IMG/VR virus record: IMGVR_UViG_3300023174_000169 | Location: 1-63,271 of that record | From: a virus | DNA: 63,271 nucleotides | Reading direction: 5' to 3' (one strand) | Shown: piece after piece, positions 15,996-23,943 of the stretch | Layout: the number at the start of each line of letters is the position of its first letter | Position numbering within the stretch: position 1 is the first letter of the stretch | The notes under the pieces: model-generated | The model's database searches: none | What the model was told of the DNA's origin: nothing | The model's input: only the letters and a program-made list of their open reading frames with translations | Translations under genes and position numbers: made by a program

Positions 15996-16822
15996 AGTTT
16001 GTGTTCCTGTATACTAATAATTTCATCTGTAATAATAGTTTTATCCACGTAATGAACAATATCATTTTGAATAAAATTTCCTATTTTTAATTCATTCTTG
16101 GTATTAAAATAAAAACCCACGTGGTCTGTCCAATCATCGGCAGGCCATGGCCAATTTTGTATCATTGGCTTCATATGTACTACTCTTGGAAATTCTAAAT
16201 CAAACGCAATTTCATCTTGAATGTCCAAGATCTTTGCAGACAATGCAAACGCTTCGTCTGTGCCGATAACCTTGGGTTTAAAATCAGGACAGAATGTATT
16301 TTTAAATTCTGTAGGATTTTTAATAATGTATCTTCCTAAGGTAAAAAACTCATCTGCTAGCTCTGAATCTTTCTTGAAGTAGGTAAAGAAAGAATATAAG
16401 TTAGGCAAATTGTTATTTACAAACGCCTTTCTATAAAAATCTCCAGTAACTACTTCACCTCTATATGTGTATGCTTTGTTTGCAACATATAACTCTGTGG
16501 TATCGATTAGGTGTTGTACCCAATGACTGTAATCTCTTAGGAATAACATGTCTGCATCGAGACAGACGGTGAATTCCCATGGGCTCAATTTGTCCATCCA
16601 GCTGCGGCCATCCCAACCAGTATGATCTGTGTTTTCAATTACTTTATCGAATACCCACGAACTTTTTAATTTACCCACAGCTTCAAGATCATCAGTTACT
16701 AATGCAACATTGTTATATCCCCACTTTTGAGTATTTTTAATACTCAACGCTAGAGAATAGGCAAGTTTTGTCCAATCTACTTTGTCGTCTTTGGCAATTA
16801 CAATTAGGTATCCAAAACTCAT
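15983..16822 (-). CDS. GT8-like glycosyltransferase
   Basis: A 279-residue protein with a Rossmann-like start (FGYLIVIAKDD), VALVTDDLEA near residue 40 and FTVCLDADMLFL near residue 85, the DxD of GT-A enzymes; the GTDEAFAL segment near 190 also fits the family. It resembles GT8-type transferases and the next gene in layout. Overlap with the next gene is 4 bases. Confidence 0.7.
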   Translation of the reverse strand: MSFGYLIVIAKDDKVDWTKLAYSLALSIKNTQKWGYNNVALVTDDLEAVGKLKSSWVFDKVIENTDHTGWDGRSWMDKLSPWEFTVCLDADMLFLRDYSHWVQHLIDTTELYVANKAYTYRGEVVTGDFYRKAFVNNNLPNLYSFFTYFKKDSELADEFFTLGRYIIKNPTEFKNTFCPDFKPKVIGTDEAFALSAKILDIQDEIAFDLEFPRVVHMKPMIQNWPWPADDWTDHVGFYFNTKNELKIGNFIQNDIVHYVDKTIITDEIISIQEHKLWQK

Positions 16823-17673
16823 AGCAACTCCAATAGATTATCTTTTTGTCTAATAATACTTTGTTTATTCATAACATGAACGTCGGTATCTTTGATTGCA
16901 CAGGCAACAAAATTATCATTCTGGTCATTTATTAAAAATGTCAATTTATTACCTTCTACTTTAAACAGCATGTCTTTGTCGATGGTTGTTAGTAGCGACG
17001 GTAATGCTGTAGACAGGTCAGTGTTAAATCCATCCATTAGATGTTTAACTACACTAAACCCAATGTCATTTCTATATTGCTGAGGATTGAATCTAAAGAT
17101 GTCTGCATAAAGATCATAGTTATCACGAACCATTTTTGCAAAATCAAAAAAGATTTTGCTTTCTTGATTTTTCTTAAAAATTACTGTAGTTGCCCAAAAT
17201 AAATGTACACCTGTTTCAGACACATGTTTATCTAAGAATCCAGCACGTTGCCCTGTAATATCATTCATTGAACTGGCAATTAAAACGCTTTCGTCAATAT
17301 CCCAGTAATTGTTTAGCACATCTGAAAAAATTAAATAATCGCTGTCAAGCAACAGAGTTTGATCATATGGAGTAAGGTCCCATGCAGAAGCTCTATCTGC
17401 ATTGATAAATGGAATAACCTTTGATTCAACTCCGTCATTCAATCGACGAGTGTTGTCAGTTTTAGGACGATCGACTTCTAGTATTTTTTCAAATATAGAA
17501 TTGGCCTTATCCCAAAGATTTGATTCTTTCAACCAATCAATTGTTGCAATATCAGTTACAAGAGTTAGAGGAATACCTAGATGTTTTTTTGCTAGGCCAC
17601 CCGATATTACAGCCAACAAGCCGTAATCAACTTCTCGACTATTGTGAGCAAATATTAGGCCGCCACGTTTCAT
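16819..17673 (-). CDS. GT8-like glycosyltransferase
   Basis: A 284-residue protein with LIFAHNSREVDYGLLAVI at the start, LTLVTDIATIDWL near residue 37, and QTLLLDSDYLIF near residue 105 carrying the DxD. NDIGFSVVKHLMDGF near residue 205 matches the late acceptor-side helix of the family. It is distantly paralogous to the downstream transferase. It overlaps the first gene of the block by 4 bases. Confidence 0.7.
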   Translation of the reverse strand: MKRGGLIFAHNSREVDYGLLAVISGGLAKKHLGIPLTLVTDIATIDWLKESNLWDKANSIFEKILEVDRPKTDNTRRLNDGVESKVIPFINADRASAWDLTPYDQTLLLDSDYLIFSDVLNNYWDIDESVLIASSMNDITGQRAGFLDKHVSETGVHLFWATTVIFKKNQESKIFFDFAKMVRDNYDLYADIFRFNPQQYRNDIGFSVVKHLMDGFNTDLSTALPSLLTTIDKDMLFKVEGNKLTFLINDQNDNFVACAIKDTDVHVMNKQSIIRQKDNLLELL

Positions 17674-18020
17674 AGGTCTACCAATGATTGAACAGATCTA
17701 GATTTTTTTAATTTCTCGTACTGCTGATGATATTCGTATGTTGTTGAAAAATATCTATCTAAAATTTCATCTTTAAATTTAGCAATATCTTCAATCATGA
17801 TAGGATTATCATTAGTGTCTAGCAACACTATATTTTCGGTACGTTCTTGATCAATTAAAAATTGAACAAACGTGATTAAAGTTCTATCAATTTTGAAAAT
17901 TCCGCCACGATGGCCGTAGGTTAGTTTAGCATCAATTGTTTCTTTTAATGCTTTTCTTTGAATTGCTAGTGTTTGTTTGTAGTTAGAAAACTCGAGAGCT
18001 TTTTCTAAAAGAGCGTCCAT
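17670..18020 (-). CDS. hypothetical protein, first gene of the accessory block
   Basis: A 116-residue helical protein with FSNYKQTLAIQRKALKETID, an YGHRGGIFKIDRTLITFVQF stretch and a C-terminal coiled coil (YEYHQQYEKLKKSRS). Similar small proteins lie next to fibre genes in marine T4-like phages; function unknown. A clear Shine-Dalgarno (GAGGAG on the minus strand) precedes the ATG, and a perfect late promoter lies 26 bases further up, so it starts the late transcript that runs to 5436. Confidence 0.6.
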   Translation of the reverse strand: MDALLEKALEFSNYKQTLAIQRKALKETIDAKLTYGHRGGIFKIDRTLITFVQFLIDQERTENIVLLDTNDNPIMIEDIAKFKDEILDRYFSTTYEYHQQYEKLKKSRSVQSLVDL

Positions 18021-18046
18021 GTAAACTCCTCATTATAATAGTACAT

Positions 18047-18054
18047 TATTTATA
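18047..18054 (-). promoter_or_regulatory. T4-type late promoter core TATAAATA
   Basis: A perfect TATAAATA on the minus strand lies 27 bases before the ATG ending at 18020, in a 58-base gap. It is the only late promoter seen ahead of the 12.6 kb radical SAM/glycosyltransferase block. Confidence 0.75.
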
Positions 18055-18078
18055 GAAGCTAAAGAACGTGAAGGGAAT

Positions 18079-18990
18079 TTATGAGCCAGTGATACTGCTG
18101 ATTGTTCCGTAAGTTGGTCTGGGCACTGCAAAGGATGCGGCAACTAATGCTGGATAAAGTGCTCCAACTGCTCTAATATGGTTTAGTGTCCAAACCATTG
18201 AACCCTGAACCAAATCTCCGGGTGGCGGATCGCCTGGGTCGGCGTAAGAATCTTGCCATGTTGATGTAAAGGTCACTTGATTGGCTGTGCCGCTGGAATT
18301 ATCGGCAACATTGCATCTAGCAAATAATCTCCAAGAATTTGAAGAATAAGGAGAACTATTTTGTACAGAATAAAATTGCTGATCGGACGTTGTAAGATTA
18401 TAAAAGTTTCGTGACGGAGTCTGTCCTCCAAACACTGGCGGGCTTGCACTAGCACTGGTCAATGTTGATTGCCATGTGGTATTTTGTGAGTTTATAAGCG
18501 TTGGTGTGAACGAGCTAGTAAAGCGAATTTTTCCGCCTGAATTAAAAAAGTATCTAGCATCGTTGGCGGTAGCAAATGTTATTGTAACTGAACAAGAAAC
18601 ACTGTTACTAAATGAAACTGTTTGTCCAGAATTGGTAACACCGGCTTCAGTGGCAAACTGTCCTGCTCCTAGATCAAACCTATTTGTGTTGGCTAAGTTT
18701 GCTAGGGTGTTATATTGAAAGTTTGGCTGATCCGATGCGTATCGAATTGTGTCGCCTTCGGCAATTGTTGTAATAGTGGGTAGCGCACCAGTTTGATGAA
18801 CTATGGCATTTACAATATCAAAACGTAAATTATCCCATTGCGTTTTAGTAACAAAGTCATAATCAGCAATAGGGCCGCTTGATAAACTTTGTCCATAACC
18901 TTGGGTGGCGGAGCCAGTACTCATCACCGAAACTATTGTGTTACGGATATTGTTGTAATCTGGTGTCCGAATAAAATCATCAACTGCCAT
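18079..18990 (-). CDS. tail-fibre-like virion protein (family A, copy 1)
   Basis: A 303-residue Ser/Thr/Asn-rich beta protein. The N-terminal part (TPDYNNIRNTIVSVM, TKTQWDNLRFDIVNA, HQTGALPTI) and the C-terminal end (ISSITGS) are shared with the neighbouring copy 2. The middle carries ARYFFNSGGKIRF and a DPGDPPPGD turn. It resembles fibre or receptor-side proteins of marine T4-like phages. Ribosome-binding site AGAGG precedes the ATG. Confidence 0.6.
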   Translation of the reverse strand: MAVDDFIRTPDYNNIRNTIVSVMSTGSATQGYGQSLSSGPIADYDFVTKTQWDNLRFDIVNAIVHQTGALPTITTIAEGDTIRYASDQPNFQYNTLANLANTNRFDLGAGQFATEAGVTNSGQTVSFSNSVSCSVTITFATANDARYFFNSGGKIRFTSSFTPTLINSQNTTWQSTLTSASASPPVFGGQTPSRNFYNLTTSDQQFYSVQNSSPYSSNSWRLFARCNVADNSSGTANQVTFTSTWQDSYADPGDPPPGDLVQGSMVWTLNHIRAVGALYPALVAASFAVPRPTYGTISSITGS

Positions 18991-19009
18991 CGTTTTCCTC
19001 TAACTGGGA

Positions 19010-19017
19010 TATTTAAG
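19010..19017 (-). promoter_or_regulatory. possible weak late promoter (CTTAAATA)
   Basis: Six of eight bases match TATAAATA on the minus strand, at the right distance for a 14-base leader before the ATG ending at 18990. The two mismatches make it a weak candidate; the gene may be served instead by the promoter at 21760-21767. Confidence 0.3.
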
Positions 19018-19020
19018 CTC

Positions 19021-19905
19021 TTAGGAGCCTGTAATACTTGATATTGAATACGAAGGACTAGTGATTGAAAAAGTTCCTGTTGGAAGTAAAGGACCTACTG
19101 CTTTAACTTCGTCAACAGTAAGTGTCAGTAGTCCATCTACTTCATCGCCCGGAGGCGGTGATCCTGGATCAGTGTAAGCATCGCTGTATGTTATTTGAAA
19201 AGTAACAACAGTTGCGGTGCCTCCTGAATTGTCAGCAACATTTGATTTAGCTTCAATTGTATACCTATTATTACTATAAGGTGACGAGCTAGTGGATGTA
19301 TAAAATGTTTGATAAGAATTAGTAAGGCCGTAAAAACCTAATAATGAGGTTACTGATCCAAAATCTTGTGCGCCACTTGCACTCAATAAACTGGACCATG
19401 CTGTATTTTGCTGCGATGCTGCACCAGCACCTCTGGAGCTAGAGAATCTAATTTTTCCTCCAGAATTAAAGAAATATCTTGCTTGATCACTTGTTGAAAA
19501 AGTAACTATTACTGTTGCAGTTAAAGAGTTTGCCCATGCAGAATTTCTAGTTGTTGACCCTGCCGAAACCGTTGCTGACTGGCCAGCACCTAATAACATG
19601 CGGTCAACTCTAGCTTGTTCAGCAATAGTTAGATATTGATAGTTTGGCTGACTAGCACCTTTACTAATTACGTTGGTAGTTTGAATCACAATAATGTCTG
19701 GATTCAATCCTGTTTGATGCAATCTTGCGTTGTAGATATCGAAACGAAGATTATCCCATTGCTGTTTAGTTACTTTTTGAGTTGCAACTACACCAGTGCT
19801 AGCCAATGTCTGGCCATATCCGTAGTCTCCCGATCCTACGTTCATTACTTCAGTAATTTTGTTTCTTATTGTGTTATAATCTACATTTGATATAATATCA
19901 GCCAT
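19021..19905 (-). CDS. tail-fibre-like virion protein (family A, copy 2)
   Basis: A 294-residue paralogue of the preceding entry: NVDYNTIRNKITEVMNVGSG, TKQQWDNLRFDIYNARLHQT, ARYFFNSGGKIRFSS, a DPGSPPPGDEV turn and the same ISSITGS end. ATG at 19905 is preferred over an in-frame TTG two codons earlier because TAAGGA lies 8 bases before it. The duplicate pair may give two receptor specificities or a hetero-oligomer (inference). Confidence 0.6.
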   Translation of the reverse strand: MADIISNVDYNTIRNKITEVMNVGSGDYGYGQTLASTGVVATQKVTKQQWDNLRFDIYNARLHQTGLNPDIIVIQTTNVISKGASQPNYQYLTIAEQARVDRMLLGAGQSATVSAGSTTRNSAWANSLTATVIVTFSTSDQARYFFNSGGKIRFSSSRGAGAASQQNTAWSSLLSASGAQDFGSVTSLLGFYGLTNSYQTFYTSTSSSPYSNNRYTIEAKSNVADNSGGTATVVTFQITYSDAYTDPGSPPPGDEVDGLLTLTVDEVKAVGPLLPTGTFSITSPSYSISSITGS

Positions 19906-19914
19906 TGTCAATCC

Positions 19915-21735
19915 TTACAGTATTACAGCTTCAATTAGTTTTTCTTCTACGCTGTCATTAGACTCTAACGCAATAGCAAAAACATCGTTGGCATGAGGAA
20001 CCGCTGGGGATGCTGTTCCGTTATTTGAAGCAATCAATCTTTGTCCTTTTCTTACAGCACCTAATACTCGAACAGGCACTCGACCTTTTAATGCAATGTA
20101 TGTTCCGCCTTCTAGATCTTTATTCATCATAAATGCTGGATTTGTACTTACAACACCGATAGCTCTGTCACCGTAAGAAGAGGCTGTAACTTCTTTTTCA
20201 CCGCCTATTGCAACCACAGTACCGGGTGCATATTCTTTATCTGCTAGATATTTTTCTGCTAGGTCGGCATAACGAGCTGCTGTAGCAGTACCATCAAATA
20301 GTACAGCAACTAGGTTTCCAGAACCGTCTCTAGCTGCAATTGTATCGGCTGTGGCAGTAGTTTTAGCAGATTTGTAATTAGGATCAAGATCCACTGCCGC
20401 GTTGTCAATTTTTAATCTGTTTGTAGTTGATGCTGTACCTAAAAATGCCGTTGCTGCAAGATTTCCACTTGAATCTCTTACTGCAACTGTTTCTCCAGCT
20501 GTAATAATGCTAGGTGCATAAGTTCCTAGTCTTGTAGCAGATGTTGCTGATCCAGTAACTTCGCCTACTAGGTCACCATAGACTAATGAACGCTGACCTG
20601 TTGTACCTAATTGTCCATAGAAAATTTTTGTGGAAGCATCAAATGCTGTGGAAGCATCAGCTGCTTTTACATTACCGTTGTGTATTCCTGTTACATTACC
20701 TGTTACATTACCTGTTAAATTACCAATGAATGTAGTAGCAGTAACTGATAAGAAAGACTTAGATGCATTTCCTAGAACAGTAACTCCGGTAACACCTGGG
20801 AATATCCCTGCTGGTTTAATTTTCAACACGTTTTGTCTTTCAACGTCGTTGATTTTCATCCTAATTGTAATAGGTTGATTTACAGAGTTTTGATAGAATA
20901 CCGTTTGATCATCATCTCGTAACGGATCGCCAGTAACATCTTGATAAAATGGATCTTGTGTTTCATGAAAAACATATAGATCGTTATTATCGCCTAGTAT
21001 AAAACCAGAGTCTTTAAATTTAATTTGCGTATCAAAAGATGTACTGCCTTTTGTTAGGAACTGATCAGCAGCGATTCCGCCTAATTTTAATGCGTTACTT
21101 GCAGTTCCCCAAAAATAATGTTGAGATCCAGTTGATGTAACTCCAGATGTTGCATCAGTGTTGATTAGAGTGATACCTTTTTTAATTCTACTAAATCCAG
21201 TAATTGGATTTACAGAACCAAGGATGAATTCTTCTTTACTAACAATAGCAACAGTGTCGCCACCAGATACCATTTTAACAATAGTTTTAGGACTACCTGT
21301 TGAATCTTGAACTACCTGCCCGACTGCTGCCGATGTGCCAAATTCTGGCGCTGCTTGTGGGCCAACTAGAATGAATTCAGTACCGGACCATGCATATAAT
21401 TGATTGGCGTTTTCGTCGAACCAAAAATCACCTTTGGCTAACCCCGATGGAGCAGTCTTACTAACTTCTGCACCGCTGGCTACTTTAAATCTAGAACCAT
21501 CATAAAATTTTAACTTCTTAGATGCAGTATCAAACCAAATTTGTCCTGGAACTACTCTAGGTGGTGCTGTGGTATTTGCAAAACTTTCGAGCAAATGTAA
21601 GAAATTTTCATTCTGAATTTCGCCGTATCCGGCATAGTTTTTACCAACAAACCTAAGGTCTGTAGTGGTATCAATGGTACCGTCATCGACAGTTACCAAA
21701 AAAGCTCCATTAAATTTGTTGACTTGATACGCCAT
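19915..21735 (-). CDS. tail-fibre-like protein with C-terminal G2-peptidase-like domain (family B, copy 1)
   Basis: A 606-residue protein. The N-terminal about 120 residues (FVGKNYAGYGEIQNENFLHL, GQIWFDTASKKLKFYDG) are shared with the three genes upstream and probably attach the fibre to the virion. The middle is a repetitive, Thr/Gly-rich shaft (NLTGNVTGNVTG). The last about 120 residues begin YADLAEKYLADKEYAPGTVV and include GVVSTNPAFMM and ALKGRVPVRV, a pattern of the IMC autoproteolytic (Peptidase_G2-type) ends of phage fibres. It has its own late promoter. Confidence 0.65.
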   Translation of the reverse strand: MAYQVNKFNGAFLVTVDDGTIDTTTDLRFVGKNYAGYGEIQNENFLHLLESFANTTAPPRVVPGQIWFDTASKKLKFYDGSRFKVASGAEVSKTAPSGLAKGDFWFDENANQLYAWSGTEFILVGPQAAPEFGTSAAVGQVVQDSTGSPKTIVKMVSGGDTVAIVSKEEFILGSVNPITGFSRIKKGITLINTDATSGVTSTGSQHYFWGTASNALKLGGIAADQFLTKGSTSFDTQIKFKDSGFILGDNNDLYVFHETQDPFYQDVTGDPLRDDDQTVFYQNSVNQPITIRMKINDVERQNVLKIKPAGIFPGVTGVTVLGNASKSFLSVTATTFIGNLTGNVTGNVTGIHNGNVKAADASTAFDASTKIFYGQLGTTGQRSLVYGDLVGEVTGSATSATRLGTYAPSIITAGETVAVRDSSGNLAATAFLGTASTTNRLKIDNAAVDLDPNYKSAKTTATADTIAARDGSGNLVAVLFDGTATAARYADLAEKYLADKEYAPGTVVAIGGEKEVTASSYGDRAIGVVSTNPAFMMNKDLEGGTYIALKGRVPVRVLGAVRKGQRLIASNNGTASPAVPHANDVFAIALESNDSVEEKLIEAVIL

Positions 21736-21759
21736 TTACATTGCTCCGTTATCTTCTAA

Positions 21760-21767
21760 TATTTATC
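21760..21767 (-). promoter_or_regulatory. late promoter core GATAAATA
   Basis: GATAAATA on the minus strand (7 of 8 matches) lies in the 42-base gap before the fibre gene that starts at 21735, giving a leader of about 19 bases. Confidence 0.6.
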
Positions 21768-21777
21768 TACAGTGTTT

Positions 21778-23925
21778 TTAAAGTCTACCAACGGCAACTT
21801 CTATAACGCCTTCTATACCGTCAAAATCCTCTAGGGCTTTACCGATAATTGTTCCTAATTTAGGGTCTGTTGTAGGTCTTGCATAACCTGCACCACCGCT
21901 TGTTAGCATATCGCCCTTTTTAATTTTACCACGAACTCTACAAGGAACACGCCCTTGTAATGCTATTGAAACTACATACAGTCCAGTCAATTCACTGTTC
22001 ATTAAATAGGCTGGATTTGTAGAAACTACTCCAGCAACCCTGCGAGTTTCATCTTCGGCCAGCGTAACTTCAAATGTGCCGCCAAATTCTAAAACTGTAC
22101 CAGGTGGATAATCAGCATCTGCTTGATAGTTTTCAGCTAGATCAGCGTATTGGGCTGCGGTAGCTGTTCCCACAAAATGCCCTGTAGTGATAATATCGTT
22201 ATCGCCGGCATCTAATCGCTTGTTGATGTTCCACTTGTTGCCTGTAGCAGAGTAATAGAATAATGCATTTGCACCTTCTACTGTAATGCCACCACCGTCT
22301 GCGGCCACTTGATTTGCTGCACCTTTGGCCAATGTAATATTCACATCTCTAATATCAACTGTGTTAGAGTTTACTGTGGTAGTTGTACCAGTAACTGTTA
22401 GATCGCCGTTGATAATTGTATTGTCACCGATAGTGATTGTGCCTGATGTAGTTTTTGCACGAATAAAATCAGTGTCTACTTGATTAGAAATAAAAGTAGC
22501 AGCGTATACTCTACGGAAATAAGAAAAATCTCCCCCCAAATCTACTCTAAAAGACGGAGTTGGAACAATCGCCGACATAGGAGAATCAGTGACATAATTT
22601 ATGCTGTTAAAATCTTTTATAGGAACGAATCGTAAACCGAACTCACCGCTAACAACGTCGTCGTCACGTTGTTTTAATAATAGTGTATCTCCACTACTTT
22701 TTAACGTAGTACCGCCGGTTACAGAATACAACGCCCCTGTAGTAGTGTTAGAATTATTTTTAAATTCAATTGTAGGGTTTACGCTTTCTGCATCTATAGT
22801 TAAATGTGTTAGTTTTCCTAGAGATTGTAAATTAGATGCTATTACATTATTGTTTATTGCTGTGCCAGATAAATTTTCGGCGGCGACCGAGATTGTAATA
22901 TCCTGATCACCAGCAAATTGTATTCCGTTGATTCTGGGTGGTGTTTGTAATCTTGTAGCAGTTAGCGCATTACCTGATAGTTGTGCGCCAATAAATGTCC
23001 CTGCTGATATTTCAGAAGCTGAAATATAGCCTGCTTGGATATCACGGACTGTTAGTAAATTAGTAAGAAGAGCGTCATGTCCTGTAATATCATATGCTGC
23101 AATACTACCCGTACTATCACGTGCTACAATTTTTCCAGGACTTGCTGTTTCTGATGCATCAACTTCCCATGTACGTGCAATTGCACCATCAAAGTTGTTG
23201 CCTTTTAAATATGTTCCTCGAATCAATGGCTGAGTAGTAGCTGCTCTAATAGAAACATCTTGTGTGCCATCAAATACAATTCCGTTGATGGTTTTACCTT
23301 GTATCAAGGAACTAGCCGATGCTGCGTTACCAACTAAATTACCTTTGAAATTGAATCCTTCTGCAAGAGTAATCCCGTTGGTAAGATTTAAAAAACCAGG
23401 AATAGCAGGATTACCAACTGTAAAAGCCGCTTTAGTAATTGTGCCTACTACAATATCATCTACTTTTATTTCTAGTGCAGGACGAGCAAGACCACTATCA
23501 TCATTTATTGCAATGCCTGCTACTTTAGTTTCTCCAAAACCTTTAATGGCTTCGGGGCCAACTAAGACCCACTTGTTATGGTATACAAACAATTGATTAC
23601 TATCAGATTTGAACCATAAAGATCCCGGCGTTCCGACTGGTTGATCAACCCCAACATCTGCCGATGCCGCAGTTTTCCACTCAGTGCCATCATATAATTT
23701 CAATGACTGGGTATTGGTGTTATACCAGAGCTGGCCAGTTATAGGACGAGTAGGTGGGTTGCCGTTGGCAAAATTTTCCAATAGCCATACAAAATTTTCA
23801 TTTTGTGATTCGCCGTATCCTACATAATTTCTTCCTACCAATCCAAGGCTAGTCGATGTATCTAAGACAGCATCATCTAAGACTAGTAATTGTGACCCGT
23901 TGGATCGATTGATAACGTATGGCAT
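21778..23925 (-). CDS. tail-fibre-like protein with C-terminal G2-peptidase-like domain (family B, copy 2)
   Basis: A 715-residue protein with the family N-terminus (LVGRNYVGYGESQNENFVWL, GQLWYNTNTQSLKLYDG), a shaft containing the fibre module TTTVNSNTVDI ... ITLAKG ... GGGITVEG near residues 525-560, and a C-terminal domain like copy 1 (YADLAENYQADADYPPGTVL, GVVSTNPAYLM, ALQGRVPCRV). The two C-terminal domains are clear paralogues. Confidence 0.65.
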   Translation of the reverse strand: MPYVINRSNGSQLLVLDDAVLDTSTSLGLVGRNYVGYGESQNENFVWLLENFANGNPPTRPITGQLWYNTNTQSLKLYDGTEWKTAASADVGVDQPVGTPGSLWFKSDSNQLFVYHNKWVLVGPEAIKGFGETKVAGIAINDDSGLARPALEIKVDDIVVGTITKAAFTVGNPAIPGFLNLTNGITLAEGFNFKGNLVGNAASASSLIQGKTINGIVFDGTQDVSIRAATTQPLIRGTYLKGNNFDGAIARTWEVDASETASPGKIVARDSTGSIAAYDITGHDALLTNLLTVRDIQAGYISASEISAGTFIGAQLSGNALTATRLQTPPRINGIQFAGDQDITISVAAENLSGTAINNNVIASNLQSLGKLTHLTIDAESVNPTIEFKNNSNTTTGALYSVTGGTTLKSSGDTLLLKQRDDDVVSGEFGLRFVPIKDFNSINYVTDSPMSAIVPTPSFRVDLGGDFSYFRRVYAATFISNQVDTDFIRAKTTSGTITIGDNTIINGDLTVTGTTTTVNSNTVDIRDVNITLAKGAANQVAADGGGITVEGANALFYYSATGNKWNINKRLDAGDNDIITTGHFVGTATAAQYADLAENYQADADYPPGTVLEFGGTFEVTLAEDETRRVAGVVSTNPAYLMNSELTGLYVVSIALQGRVPCRVRGKIKKGDMLTSGGAGYARPTTDPKLGTIIGKALEDFDGIEGVIEVAVGRL

Positions 23926-23943
23926 TGATTCGCTCCTAATTCA

